From positions 6,575,087-6,639,086 of the forward strand of contig OX442314.1 in assembly GCA_949358305.1 (NCBI GenBank): DNA of 64,000 nt, written 5' to 3'. Positions 47,709-55,527 of the stretch are shown here, piece after piece. Made by a program: the position numbers and the translations under genes. The notes beneath the pieces are model-generated. The model saw only the letters and a program-made list of their open reading frames with translations. It did not search any database and was not told the origin of the DNA. This stretch comes from Strigamia acuminata. Its lineage: Eukaryota > Arthropoda > Chilopoda > Geophilomorpha > Linotaeniidae. Within the stretch, counting starts at the first letter, position 1, and the number at the start of each line of letters is the position of its first letter.

Positions 47709-48339
47709 TGTCGTGATTCGACTTTGTGGTTAAAGATAATAAATAATACACTCGGGAATACAATATATTTCAAATACTGCTTTATTAAAACACGCTTACT
47801 AATACAAATATAAGTCAAGATGTTTCCTGTGTTGGTCCTCGGATTCGGCTGCGAATACGAGTTGCCGCTAAACAATGGCGGATCCAATTGTTTAGTCCTA
47901 CGCGTGGTCTATGTTTGTTGTCTAGGGTATTTCCACGTGTTATTATGAACACGCGAGAATTCGCTTTCTCGTGCGAATTAAACGAATATCGTTCGAATAT
48001 TTATTCTAGCGTAGATTGGCTACGCTAAATAAATGTGGCTGTTGTACAGTTGAAATGGTCAGCGGGCACCGGTCCTCGATCAATCCGTGAAACGGCCTGA
48101 AAGGTGAGGTAAATGGTGCTCTTGCTGAAATGTGGTAACTGTAGTGTCGTTTCCGGTCAAGCATTGGCTATATATATTAACCGGAAATGACGTCATATGC
48201 AAATCCTTCTGATTATGCAGGTTCGCAGAAACACGCGACTAGTCAGTCTAGTCGGTATTTCTAGCGCGCTCTAGTGGCGAGTATTAGTAACACAATAATC
48301 ACCGCTAATTACTTCTTCAGGTGATGCTGAATCACCACA
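47709..48339 (-). repeat. Element C 5' LTR (631 bp)
   Basis: Same length as the copy at 36578-37208; no difference was noticed. CACT follows at 48340-48343. Confidence 0.95.
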
Positions 48340-48343
48340 CACT
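48340..48343. repeat. Target-site duplication of element C, right copy (CACT)
   Basis: Matches 36574-36577. Confidence 0.9.
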
Positions 48344-48645
48344 GCAAAGTGGCGGCCCTAGTGTGAATTATTAGCAACGATTAACACAAAATTTGGAATT
48401 AAAAACAAATAAAATACAGCAAAAATCAGATTTCGGATCTATATTTATAGATCCATATTAGTGGATCTATAAATCAGTATATGAGTGGATCCATAAATCA
48501 ACACTCATAAAAACCCAAAAATTAGAGATCTATAAATCCACAGATCTATAAAATCTGGATCTATAAATCTGGATCTATAAAATCTGGATCTATAAATCTG
48601 GATCTATAAAAACAGCCACTGATCTATACAGTCTCCTTAACTACT
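48344..48645 (-). repeat. Outer end of the foldback right arm
   Basis: Reverse complement of about 27876-28178, including the TATAGATCCAGATTT repeats and the terminus. GAAACA follows at 48646-48651. Confidence 0.85.
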
Positions 48646-48664
48646 GAAACATCTGTAACTCTAC

Positions 48665-48774
48665 CTGCACTTAACACCTCGAAATTCATTGTTATGCCAG
48701 CAAGTACTTTTACACTTGAGACAAGCTCTTTTGTTCTCTTCACATGGATTGCGCTTTGTATTTCTTCGTACGAT
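48665..48774 (-). CDS. DEG/ENaC channel gene, exon 10 (unit 2 Cys-rich region)
   Basis: Begins after a 57-nt intron and ends at TGCAG|GTAGAG in phase 2. It encodes IVRRNTKRNPCEENKRACLK, then C.K.TC and a final KC, the spaced Cys set of the extracellular domain. It matches exon 5 of unit 1 (LC, then CC..C, then KFKNLKC) and shares its phases and its end TGCAG|GTA. Exon 11 continues it 34 kb away. Confidence 0.75.
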
Positions 48775-48831
48775 CTATTTCGTAAAAGAAATCTTAGTAT
48801 GAGGATTTATATAATTTATTTCATTTTCTAC
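48775..48831 (-). other. Host intron 9 (57 nt)
   Basis: Starts GTAGAA, ends GAAATAG, contains a possible branch site TACTAAG, and is a multiple of three. Reading through would meet the TAG of the acceptor as an apparent stop. Unit 1 has an intron of exactly the same length and position (63382-63326). Confidence 0.65.
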
Positions 48832-48927
48832 CTGAAAGTCTCGAAGTACTACTTCGTTGAAATACCCATAGTTTACGGTCATTGGTGTCAAAATGTTAAC
48901 TTCCTCTTCCTGATTATTTATGATTAG
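48832..48927 (-). CDS. DEG/ENaC channel gene, exon 9 (unit 2 extracellular domain)
   Basis: 32 codons after the acceptor ACACGCAG, phase 0 on both sides. Contains LIINNQEEEVNILTP and NYGYFNEVVLRDFQ, the family's conserved I.N..E.......V..G....I strand region before the Cys-rich part. Matches exon 4 of unit 1 in position and phase. Confidence 0.7.
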
Positions 48928-49234
48928 CTGCGTGTTATTATAACCCAAAATATTTATATTAATAATCAATACTGTATGTGCAAAAAAAATATTTTTTATA
49001 TTTTTCTATTCACAGTTAGGAACACATGCGTGTCCGAACCAAACACGAACCATTTTTATAACTTTTTTGGAATATTCTAAGAATTTTTTTGCTTCTTTGT
49101 GCTTGAATAAATAGACTTTCTCGTTATTTTATTTAACAATGCTGCTTAAAAAGACACCGAGACTGTCAATTTAACACATTCCATTTTGTTTCCAAATTTC
49201 AGGCTATTTCGACTGAAAATATTTTTGTACACAC

Positions 49235-49320
49235 CTTTAGCTGCGGATCACAAGCTTCTGAAGGAGTTAGATATCTACTAAAATCAATCATAAGCAAAGT
49301 GGTTTTGGTGCTTGTTTTAT
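49235..49320 (-). CDS. DEG/ENaC channel gene, exon 8 (unit 2 extracellular domain)
   Basis: Acceptor GTCTTACAG, donor AAAG|GTGTGT; the phase fits exon 7 (1) and exon 9 (0). Encodes KTTLLMIDFSRYLTPSEA, equivalent to the G..GL.L.L.....Y segment of the family and to KLLTVNLKKNYD in exon 3 of unit 1. The conserved glycines are not retained. Confidence 0.6.
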
Positions 49321-49497
49321 CTGTAAGACAGCGAAAAGGTCAGAATTAATTTTCCGACTCGTCTGCAAGAAAGCAAGTTTTAAAGTTAAATAAATCTGGA
49401 AAAAAAAGAAAACTTGATAAATCTCAAAATTGAAAAGCGAGACGTTTTCTATACAGCCATTAATTAACTAAAATCACAAATTAATGTTGTATATTAC

Positions 49498-49555
49498 CAT
49501 TCCTTATTTGTGAACAATTACCAAATGGAAGTGAAATAAGATTAGTTGATGATTT
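49498..49555 (-). CDS. DEG/ENaC channel gene, exon 7 (unit 2)
   Basis: A 58-nt exon between TTTACAG and GTAATA, phase 0 in and phase 1 out. It encodes LPFGNCSQIRNG, matching the family's G-x-C-x-x-F motif and the parallel exon 2 of unit 1 (GICSTFRFG) with identical phases. Confidence 0.65.
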
Positions 49556-49617
49556 CTGTAAACATAAAACTTTTATTGTTTGGTTTTTGTTTGAGGAATT
49601 TGACTTATTATAGTTAC

Positions 49618-50416
49618 ATCATTTCCAGTCCCAAAATAGCTAGCAGTTAACGTTCGGTGGATACTAAGCGATTTCCAGATGTTTTGCAATGACAATCTGC
49701 TGTTGAACAATTGCCAGGGTGATATGTTGTCACAAGTTTTATTGGATTGTTTAAGTAAGTGTAATCGAGCTTTGCGCATTTCTTCATTTTCTTTTTCACC
49801 ACAAAGTGTGACAGAAGGAAATTCGGTGTAGCGTCGTTGACTTATTCGAACGATTCTTGTGCCCGGTTCATCAAGGTAGTAATTGACACGAATGTGCAGG
49901 CAATACAAAGTAAATCCTGCAACAACTAATGCGAATATTAGCTTCAACTTTTCAAAGACTCTATGTATTTTGGTTTGCTTCTCAGTTTCATCGACTTTTT
50001 TTTTCCACATTTCATACAGACGCCTAATCTTATTGACTGATCTTTTTCGGCGAATGTTTGATGCAACATAATAAAAATACCAAATGATGTCAGGTAATGA
50101 GATTACAGAAAGTCCAAGAAACAGGCCCAGATTGCCTCCTAAATCTGATAGTAAGGTAATAACGTCATATGAGTACCGTTCTTCATAAACAGTGACTTTC
50201 TCATTAGTTATTGCTAATGATACAGTCATCGTTTTTGGATTCTTTGCTATGCCTAAATCAGAAGATGGTATAAAAGTTATATGTTGACAAGGAAGTTGAC
50301 ATCCGCAATGAGCAATTGGTTCGTGAAAGCTAACCAAGTGCAAAACATTATAATACATCTGAATTGTATCATTTGCTAATTTGCAAAGTGGCAAATCTAA
50401 CTTCATGAACGGAAAT
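49618..50416 (-). CDS. DEG/ENaC channel gene, exon 6: end of unit 1 fused to start of unit 2
   Basis: A 799-nt exon with one open frame from the acceptor CTATACAAG to the donor GAT|GTAACT. The first part matches exon 11: FPFMKLDLPLC, then CGCQLPCQHITF, then the pore helix SDLGGNLGLFLGLSVISL with GLS as selectivity filter. A cytosolic linker of about 40 charged residues follows (NIRRKRSVNKIRRLYEMWKK). Then comes a new N-terminus: KLKLIFALVVAGFTLYCL as first membrane helix, and TEFPSVTLC, the post-TM1 FPxVTxC motif. No stop or start separates them, so one mRNA would encode two linked channel units. The frame stays open to 49573 beyond the proposed donor, so the exact 3' end is inferred from phase and from exon 7. 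Confidence 0.8.
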
Positions 50417-50439
50417 CTTGTATAGAATATATTTAATTA

Positions 50440-50443
50440 GCTG
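50440..50443. repeat. Target-site duplication of element D, left copy (GCTG)
   Basis: GCTG precedes TATGACGG here and follows GTCACA at 61517-61520. Confidence 0.8.
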
Positions 50444-52199
50444 TATGACGGTTTATAAGTGCTATTTATTAATAACACGGCCAAATTTTAAGTGTTTTTT
50501 GCGAAACCCGCATTTGTCAATGCTCCGAGTCGCCACTAGATGGCGCGATTATAATTCAGCGGTAAATTCGAATTGCGAGTTAAGAAAACTGGTAAATAAA
50601 TATAAGAATATATTTATTTGTATGAAACGACACTTTATTAGGATTAATATAAATATATATTAATAATTATTGTTCACACTAAGTGATGGGAATCTCTAGT
50701 TCAGCAGAAATGGAGATTTGATAATCCATCGATCAACCGATCGATGTGATTGGTGGATCCATTTCCGGTCCTGGGTATCCAGTTCCGGTTGTGGTGTGAA
50801 TTAGCATATTGCTCCTCCGTATCCACTTCCGGCGATACGGGATTGGAGGGATTCGTGGAACCCATGTTCCAATTGGTTGATTGGATTAATCTCTAATCCA
50901 GTCAGGTTATATAAACCCAAACAACCGGCCATCCGGCAGCTCTGTTTGATTATTTTCTGTTTGGTATTGTTACTTAAGAAATATGATTCGTTGTTCACGT
51001 AAAAAAACCTTTTGGTTCTTTGTTGATTTATTCACAAAGAACCGTTGCATGATTCTACAGAATCATGCCACCGCCGGCAATTGAAGTCGAAGTGCTGGGA
51101 TCATTATGTTGCATAAATGTTACAGTTTACGGTTGCGACGCCGAAGGAGAACCCGCCGTTGTGCAATTCAGTATCCTCCGGACAGGACCATGTGGTCTTT
51201 CTCGGTATGAACGTATTCCGTTACCGCAAGTAGCATCGTTGCTGTTGAGAATTAGTTCCTTCACCGGATGGTGCCAAAGCAGTCTGTTTTACAGTAACCA
51301 CGAGTAGCACCAAGTGTTTGGCAAGCTGATTCTCATGGTATTCGATGCCAAAGTAGTCGGTCTATTATTAGTACCGCGAGAGATTATACTGCTGTGCGGA
51401 GCCGCGAGCTATCGACTCCTGTGTACGTGATACCGTCAATCGCCAGACGAACGACCGTGTCGCGACGCAGGGGACGCTTGATACCGTTCTGCATTGCAAG
51501 GCGTATATTTTCTTTCGACGGCAATTGTGTGTTGCGACGGGAAGCCTAATCTTCATTTTATTTATAACAGCTAAATATTAACTTGGCGACAAGTTGATTA
51601 ACCAAGTCAGAAGACTTAATTACGATCACGATTACATCAAAGACGCAAATGTAACCGATAAGTTGACGACAACTTATCCACAAAATATCTAAATAAGAAT
51701 TCACAACGATATGAATTAAATATAATTCATAAGCGGAATATTGATAAGTAAATGAATACATTTACTTACACCAATATCCTCCCAAAGTTGTGGCGGTGCA
51801 GACAAAGTCAACCGCAATGCTCAGATCATTCGATTTATCGACGTGCGATAATTTACACAGCGAACCAAGGAAACCAGCGAAGCCATATCGGACTCCAGGA
51901 CACAGCCATCCGGCTTAGATGACATCTGTAAACCAGGTCGAGCGATGGGGAAACCGCTCCCTTATCCCAGACCCGTAGTGATATTATTCTAGGGCCAGTT
52001 GGCTAATTCTTTGTATAGTTTAATAGCTGATTTAACTTGCCAAATGTTGGCATTAGTCTTATGTATAATTTAGCTCACTGCATATTGTTTGCCAACAATA
52101 AACTGTCTTGTATTTATCTCGTATTGTATTCACTGTTTATTTATTGCGATCTCTTCCCGGTACCATTGTTAAATGGGAGTTGTGGTCGTCACCGTCACA
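50444..52199 (+). repeat. Element D 5' LTR (1756 bp)
   Basis: Begins TATGACGGTT and ends ACCGTCACA; the start mirrors the end except that TG is TA. TATATAA lies at 50908-50914. Two adjacent hairpins lie at 51014-51043 and about 51047-51068. AATAAA lies at 52097-52102. AGATGGCGC lies at 50538-50546. No convincing coding ORF. Confidence 0.92.
51014..51068 (+). other. Paired RNA hairpins in element D LTR
   Basis: GGTTCTTTG pairs with CAAAGAACC over a 12-nt loop, followed at once by GCATGATTCT pairing with AGAATCATGC. Solo LTR S has the same pair of hairpins with a compensatory change. The 3' LTR has the same at 60331-60385. Confidence 0.6.
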
Positions 52200-52201
52200 C
52201 G

Positions 52202-52220
52202 TGGAGGTCCCACCGAGATT
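52202..52220 (+). promoter_or_regulatory. Primer-binding site of element D, tRNA-Gln
   Basis: TGGAGGTCCCACCGAGATT is an apparently perfect complement of the animal tRNA-Gln 3' end plus CCA, two bases after the LTR. Confidence 0.85.
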
Positions 52221-53190
52221 AGGTTGCAATTAAATTCGATTGAATTACAACAGTGAATATTGGAGATAAATTTTTTAACTAAAAAGATTGGTTAAAGAAC
52301 AGACAATTAGATTTTCAGTTTATATCTCCGTACGAAGAAAAGTAAACTGATGAAATAGAATTACGTAGTGGATTTTCCTTCATTATTTTCGCTCGAAAAT
52401 TTAAGAGATCTCGAAGACTACCAACTAATCTCACATGTGAAAGTTCCACTGAAGATTAGAATTTGCAATTAACTCGATAGAATTAAAAAAGTGAATTTTC
52501 TCGAGGAAAATGAATAATTCAAATTCTACACGAAAGAATTGCAACAAATTACTGTTAAGATCTATCACATGATGTTGAGATAAGTTTTAATCGAAGTTGT
52601 TCAAAAAATTCGGAGAATTGGAAATAACAAGAATTCGTAGAAGAAGTATATTTAGATATTTGCTTTATTCTTAAAAAGATAAAAGTAAAAAGACAAGTCT
52701 AAACATGTTTTACGAATCGCAAGAAAAAGAAAAATCTTGCAGAAAAATGGAATTTCGAAGTAAAGTCCAGTCTTTAAGAAAAGTTACAATAATTAGAAAC
52801 AATTTACAAGAGTTGAAATGAATTTATTTTATTTCATACAAAATTTGGGAAAATATTTACGAAATATCTCTCGAAAGAATTTTATGTTATCGGTAAATTC
52901 TAAGATTTCGAAAAGGAACGGACTTAGAAGAGAACTGTTAAACGAACATACTACGTCTGACATTTTGTGGTTGATATTGAATCAGCCAATCAGGAGCTAG
53001 GAGATCTAGGGATCCCCAGCCCCCTACTATTAAAGAAGGATCAGATCAGTTATTGATCATTCGCTTCCAGACCAGACTTACGAGACGTGCTACAGTAACT
53101 ATTCTGACCGCACCAACCGATTCTAGTTACGATTCGAAGTTTTCCCATCGCTAATTATTTTAAAGACAGATTCAATTATATTTTTATAAA
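52221..53190 (+). other. Element D untranslated leader
   Basis: AT-rich without a convincing ORF. The segment at about 52437-52500 (GTTCCACTGAAGATTAG, TTGCAATTAACTCGAT...) is a diverged copy of the region from the primer site to 52255. Gag starts at the ATG at 53191. Confidence 0.5.
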
Positions 53191-55527
53191 ATGGATCCAA
53201 ACAATCTTCCTAACGAAGAAAAAGTGGCTGAAGAAAAGGCCGTAGAAGAAATAGTTAGCTTGGATTCAAGTTATGTAAAACTTTGTGACCAAACGGAAAT
53301 GATTCCCGATGAACTCACACAGTTTTGTACGCATTACGAACTAGATAGAACTCAGTTCAAAACCATAATCGAAGCTTCTGAATTTGTGACGAAGCGGGCG
53401 TTACGTAACATACGTATTAATCCAACTCCGGAAAAACGAGCAGAACTTTCGAAGGAGAGTTCGGCGAACCATAATTCTGGAAAGGACCCAATCCCGTCGC
53501 CAAGAGATCTGTCTGAAGAAAACAGATCACGATCTAAAACTCCACAACGTAAGTTGGGAGATCAAGCAAGAATTAAAACTCCGTCGGTTCGTAACCAAGA
53601 TATTCGAGAATTATTTCGAACATCAAGCAAGGAATCGCTTGATCAGTCCAGTTTAGGAAATAGAACTCCTCACTCCCGCAACGCCAGTTACCACAATACT
53701 CCAAGTATTTCGGAGGTAGGAGGATCCAATTTTTCAACTTTTCAACCTGAAAATGCTAAAAAGCAACCCAATCCACATATTTATACGGAGAATGGGACGA
53801 GACATTTTGCCAAACAAACCCCTAGAGGGCGAGGCAATAAATCCGCCATTCGACGGAAATTATCTCCACTACCATCTCCAGTCTTACCTCAAACTCGACA
53901 AGAACAATTGAGATTAGACGAAGTGGAAAAGGAACGAATTAGGCTGGAAGCAATTAATCAAAAACAGATTAACGACGAAAAGATTCGCCAAGATAAACTT
54001 GAAGGAGAAGTTGTCAATCAAAACGAAGTTCGTAAGTCAATAGACAAAAACGATAAAATTCTAATTGATCAATTACGGGCTCAATGGCGACAGGAACACG
54101 ATGAAAAGTTCCAAAAGCAACAAGATCAATACAATAAGAAGTGGGCGGAAGTGAACAGAATTGAAGACAATCAACGCAAGCGGGAGAAAACCTTACAGGA
54201 AAGCATCCGGCTAAATCTCGCGGCGTCCACTCGGGCTAGCCATGGTAGTGAACCCCGAGACCAGACAAATCCGTCACGTGCATCTACCGATGACATTCCA
54301 AGTTCACATTCCTCGGCAGAAAGTTCTACAGAAACTAGACTTCCCTCTGACGGAACTAATATTTCATTTGACTATATTTTGAAAATGCAACAAAATATGG
54401 CCGCCCAATTCCAAAAACAATTGGATAGTCGAATAGATACATTCGTTCAAACTCAACAAACAGCTGGGCCGCAACGATCTAATAATCCAGGACCCAGTAA
54501 AGTCTTTTTCAAAGGACAAGACCTTCCAGTTTTCGATGGAAAACAGGAGGATATAGATAAATTTTTATCAGTAGCTAAAACTGTAGCTATTTCAAAGGGA
54601 TTAACTCTGGACGAAATGGTTAATCAAGGTATTCCCACCTATTTGTCTGGATTAGCCCAACAATGGTATGACGAGAATAAAACCAAGTTTACCAACTGGG
54701 AAACCTTCGTAGAATTATTTCGTGAAGAATTCGACATGATTCCAACTACTCGACTCCGAAATTTACGAAAAGTAATCCAAGGAGACGATGAACCTTTATA
54801 TGAATTTCTAGTCAGATTCACTAAAGCCCAAGGATCGTACTCCGAAAGAGGAAATGTTGCCACACTTTTCGACAACTTGAATTGGACAAGTTACAATAGA
54901 TTAATCGATCGAAATCTATACAGGAGCGATTCAGTAGACAAAATCTTTCAATTCGTACGAACGAATAGAGCACTCTTTGAACCCCAAAGAATCCGTACAG
55001 AGAATTCCAAGGAAATTGATAAAGTGGTATCTAACAACCAGAAGTATTCTAAAGATACCAAAAATATGAGACCTTCTGCTCGATCCACTCAAATGATGGA
55101 AATAGAGTCGGAAGAAGAAACGATCGAAGTCAATGAATTAACGGAGAATAATGTATCAATGGATAACTTATTATGTGCCATGTCGGAAAATCAGACAGGG
55201 AAATGTTTTCATTGTAAACAACCAGGTCATTTCAAAAGAGAATGTCCTCTGCTTCCAAAGCGAAAATTTAGCAATAATTTCCCTGGAAATAATAATTCCA
55301 ATAACAATAGCGCTAATCAGCAGCCGAACGAATTTAAGCGACCACGCCAAAATTGGGTAACTGCCGAAGCTATTGATCAAAAAATGGAAGAATTAAAAAC
55401 TGATATGAATAACAGTATGCAAACAACGATAAGTAAGACAGTGTCGGATTTATTTAGTAAATTCTTAGACCCGAAGAACGCTACTACGGCACCAATTACT
55501 GAAACCCCACCGGTTCCAAAAAACTAG
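53191..55527 (+). CDS. gag: Element D Gag
   Basis: 778 aa from an ATG. The N-terminal region (about 40-75) shares a spaced L, FC, L, QF, FV pattern with the N-terminal part of element A Gag. A charged coiled coil lies at about 240-350 (EVEKERIRLEAINQKQ). The capsid core has LAQQWYDENKTKFTNWETF near residue 490. The CCHC knuckle CFHCKQPGHFKREC is at 672-685 and an Asn-rich stretch follows. It ends KN-stop at the frameshift heptamer. No lesion seen. Confidence 0.93.
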   Translation: MDPNNLPNEEKVAEEKAVEEIVSLDSSYVKLCDQTEMIPDELTQFCTHYELDRTQFKTIIEASEFVTKRALRNIRINPTPEKRAELSKESSANHNSGKDPIPSPRDLSEENRSRSKTPQRKLGDQARIKTPSVRNQDIRELFRTSSKESLDQSSLGNRTPHSRNASYHNTPSISEVGGSNFSTFQPENAKKQPNPHIYTENGTRHFAKQTPRGRGNKSAIRRKLSPLPSPVLPQTRQEQLRLDEVEKERIRLEAINQKQINDEKIRQDKLEGEVVNQNEVRKSIDKNDKILIDQLRAQWRQEHDEKFQKQQDQYNKKWAEVNRIEDNQRKREKTLQESIRLNLAASTRASHGSEPRDQTNPSRASTDDIPSSHSSAESSTETRLPSDGTNISFDYILKMQQNMAAQFQKQLDSRIDTFVQTQQTAGPQRSNNPGPSKVFFKGQDLPVFDGKQEDIDKFLSVAKTVAISKGLTLDEMVNQGIPTYLSGLAQQWYDENKTKFTNWETFVELFREEFDMIPTTRLRNLRKVIQGDDEPLYEFLVRFTKAQGSYSERGNVATLFDNLNWTSYNRLIDRNLYRSDSVDKIFQFVRTNRALFEPQRIRTENSKEIDKVVSNNQKYSKDTKNMRPSARSTQMMEIESEEETIEVNELTENNVSMDNLLCAMSENQTGKCFHCKQPGHFKRECPLLPKRKFSNNFPGNNNSNNNSANQQPNEFKRPRQNWVTAEAIDQKMEELKTDMNNSMQTTISKTVSDLFSKFLDPKNATTAPITETPPVPKN
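55518..55527 (+). promoter_or_regulatory. -1 ribosomal frameshift site A AAA AAC, then gag stop TAG
   Basis: Gag frame CCA AAA AAC TAG; the -1 frame is open directly into pol. The arrangement is the same as in element A. Confidence 0.85.

Larger units (their letters stand above)
36578..48339 (-). mobile_element. Complete Ty3/gypsy LTR retrotransposon C (11.8 kb), nested in the foldback
   Basis: LTRs of 631 bp (36578-37208 and 47709-48339) look identical where compared, with termini TGTCGTGATTC and GAATCACCACA and target duplication CACT. Minus-strand order: LTR, tRNA-Pro primer site, gag, pol (-1 frame), short exon plus intron, third ORF, polypurine tract, LTR. All main frames are open. The empty site can be read in the inverted left arm, which proves it inserted after the foldback. 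Confidence 0.95.
27876..48645. mobile_element. Giant foldback element with about 2.7-kb inverted repeats (element C nested inside)
   Basis: The left arm (27876 to about 30590) reappears in reverse from about 32165 to 36577 and, across element C, 48344-48645. The right arm carries an extra 2,042-bp tandem copy. Without element C the foldback is about 9.0 kb. Termini are AGTAGTTAAGGA and its complement, flanked by GAAACA. The arms are nearly identical except for 42 bp (two extra 21-bp units) in the left minisatellite. Termini of AGT...ACT type, a 6-bp target duplication and very long inverted repeats are features of Polinton/Maverick elements. However, no DNA polymerase B, integrase or capsid gene was seen, so a non-autonomous derivative is the most that can be said. 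Galileo-type foldbacks of the P superfamily (7-bp duplication) are an alternative. Confidence 0.75.
14415..48664 (-). other. 34-kb host intron 10 filled by transposons
   Basis: Donor GTAGAG follows exon 10 at 48665, and the acceptor TTTCAG precedes exon 11 at 14414. Both sides are phase 2, and exons 5 and 6 of unit 1 use the same phase. Removing element B, the foldback element with nested element C, and one copy of each target duplication leaves about 299 nt. The original intron sequence that remains (48646-48664, 27651-27869, 14415-14475) shows no ORF. Confidence 0.75.

Noticed and set aside
48665-48777. In-frame TAG in the channel exon as proof of a pseudogene
   Set aside because: The TAG is the end of a 57-nt intron with donor GTAGAA. 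The other unit has the same intron at the same place, and removing it restores the family motifs.
48665-48790. Cystatin-like reading (VLAG near the QVVAG motif) on the minus strand
   Set aside because: It is in another frame; the frame with the Cys pattern matches exon 5 of unit 1 and fits the splice phases.
48694-48927. Plus-strand 77-aa ORF with hydrophobic stretches
   Set aside because: It is the antisense of channel exons 9 and 10.
50438-50443. TG start of the element D LTR at 50442
   Set aside because: It gives flanks TAGC and GCTG, which do not match; a start at 50444 gives GCTG on both sides.
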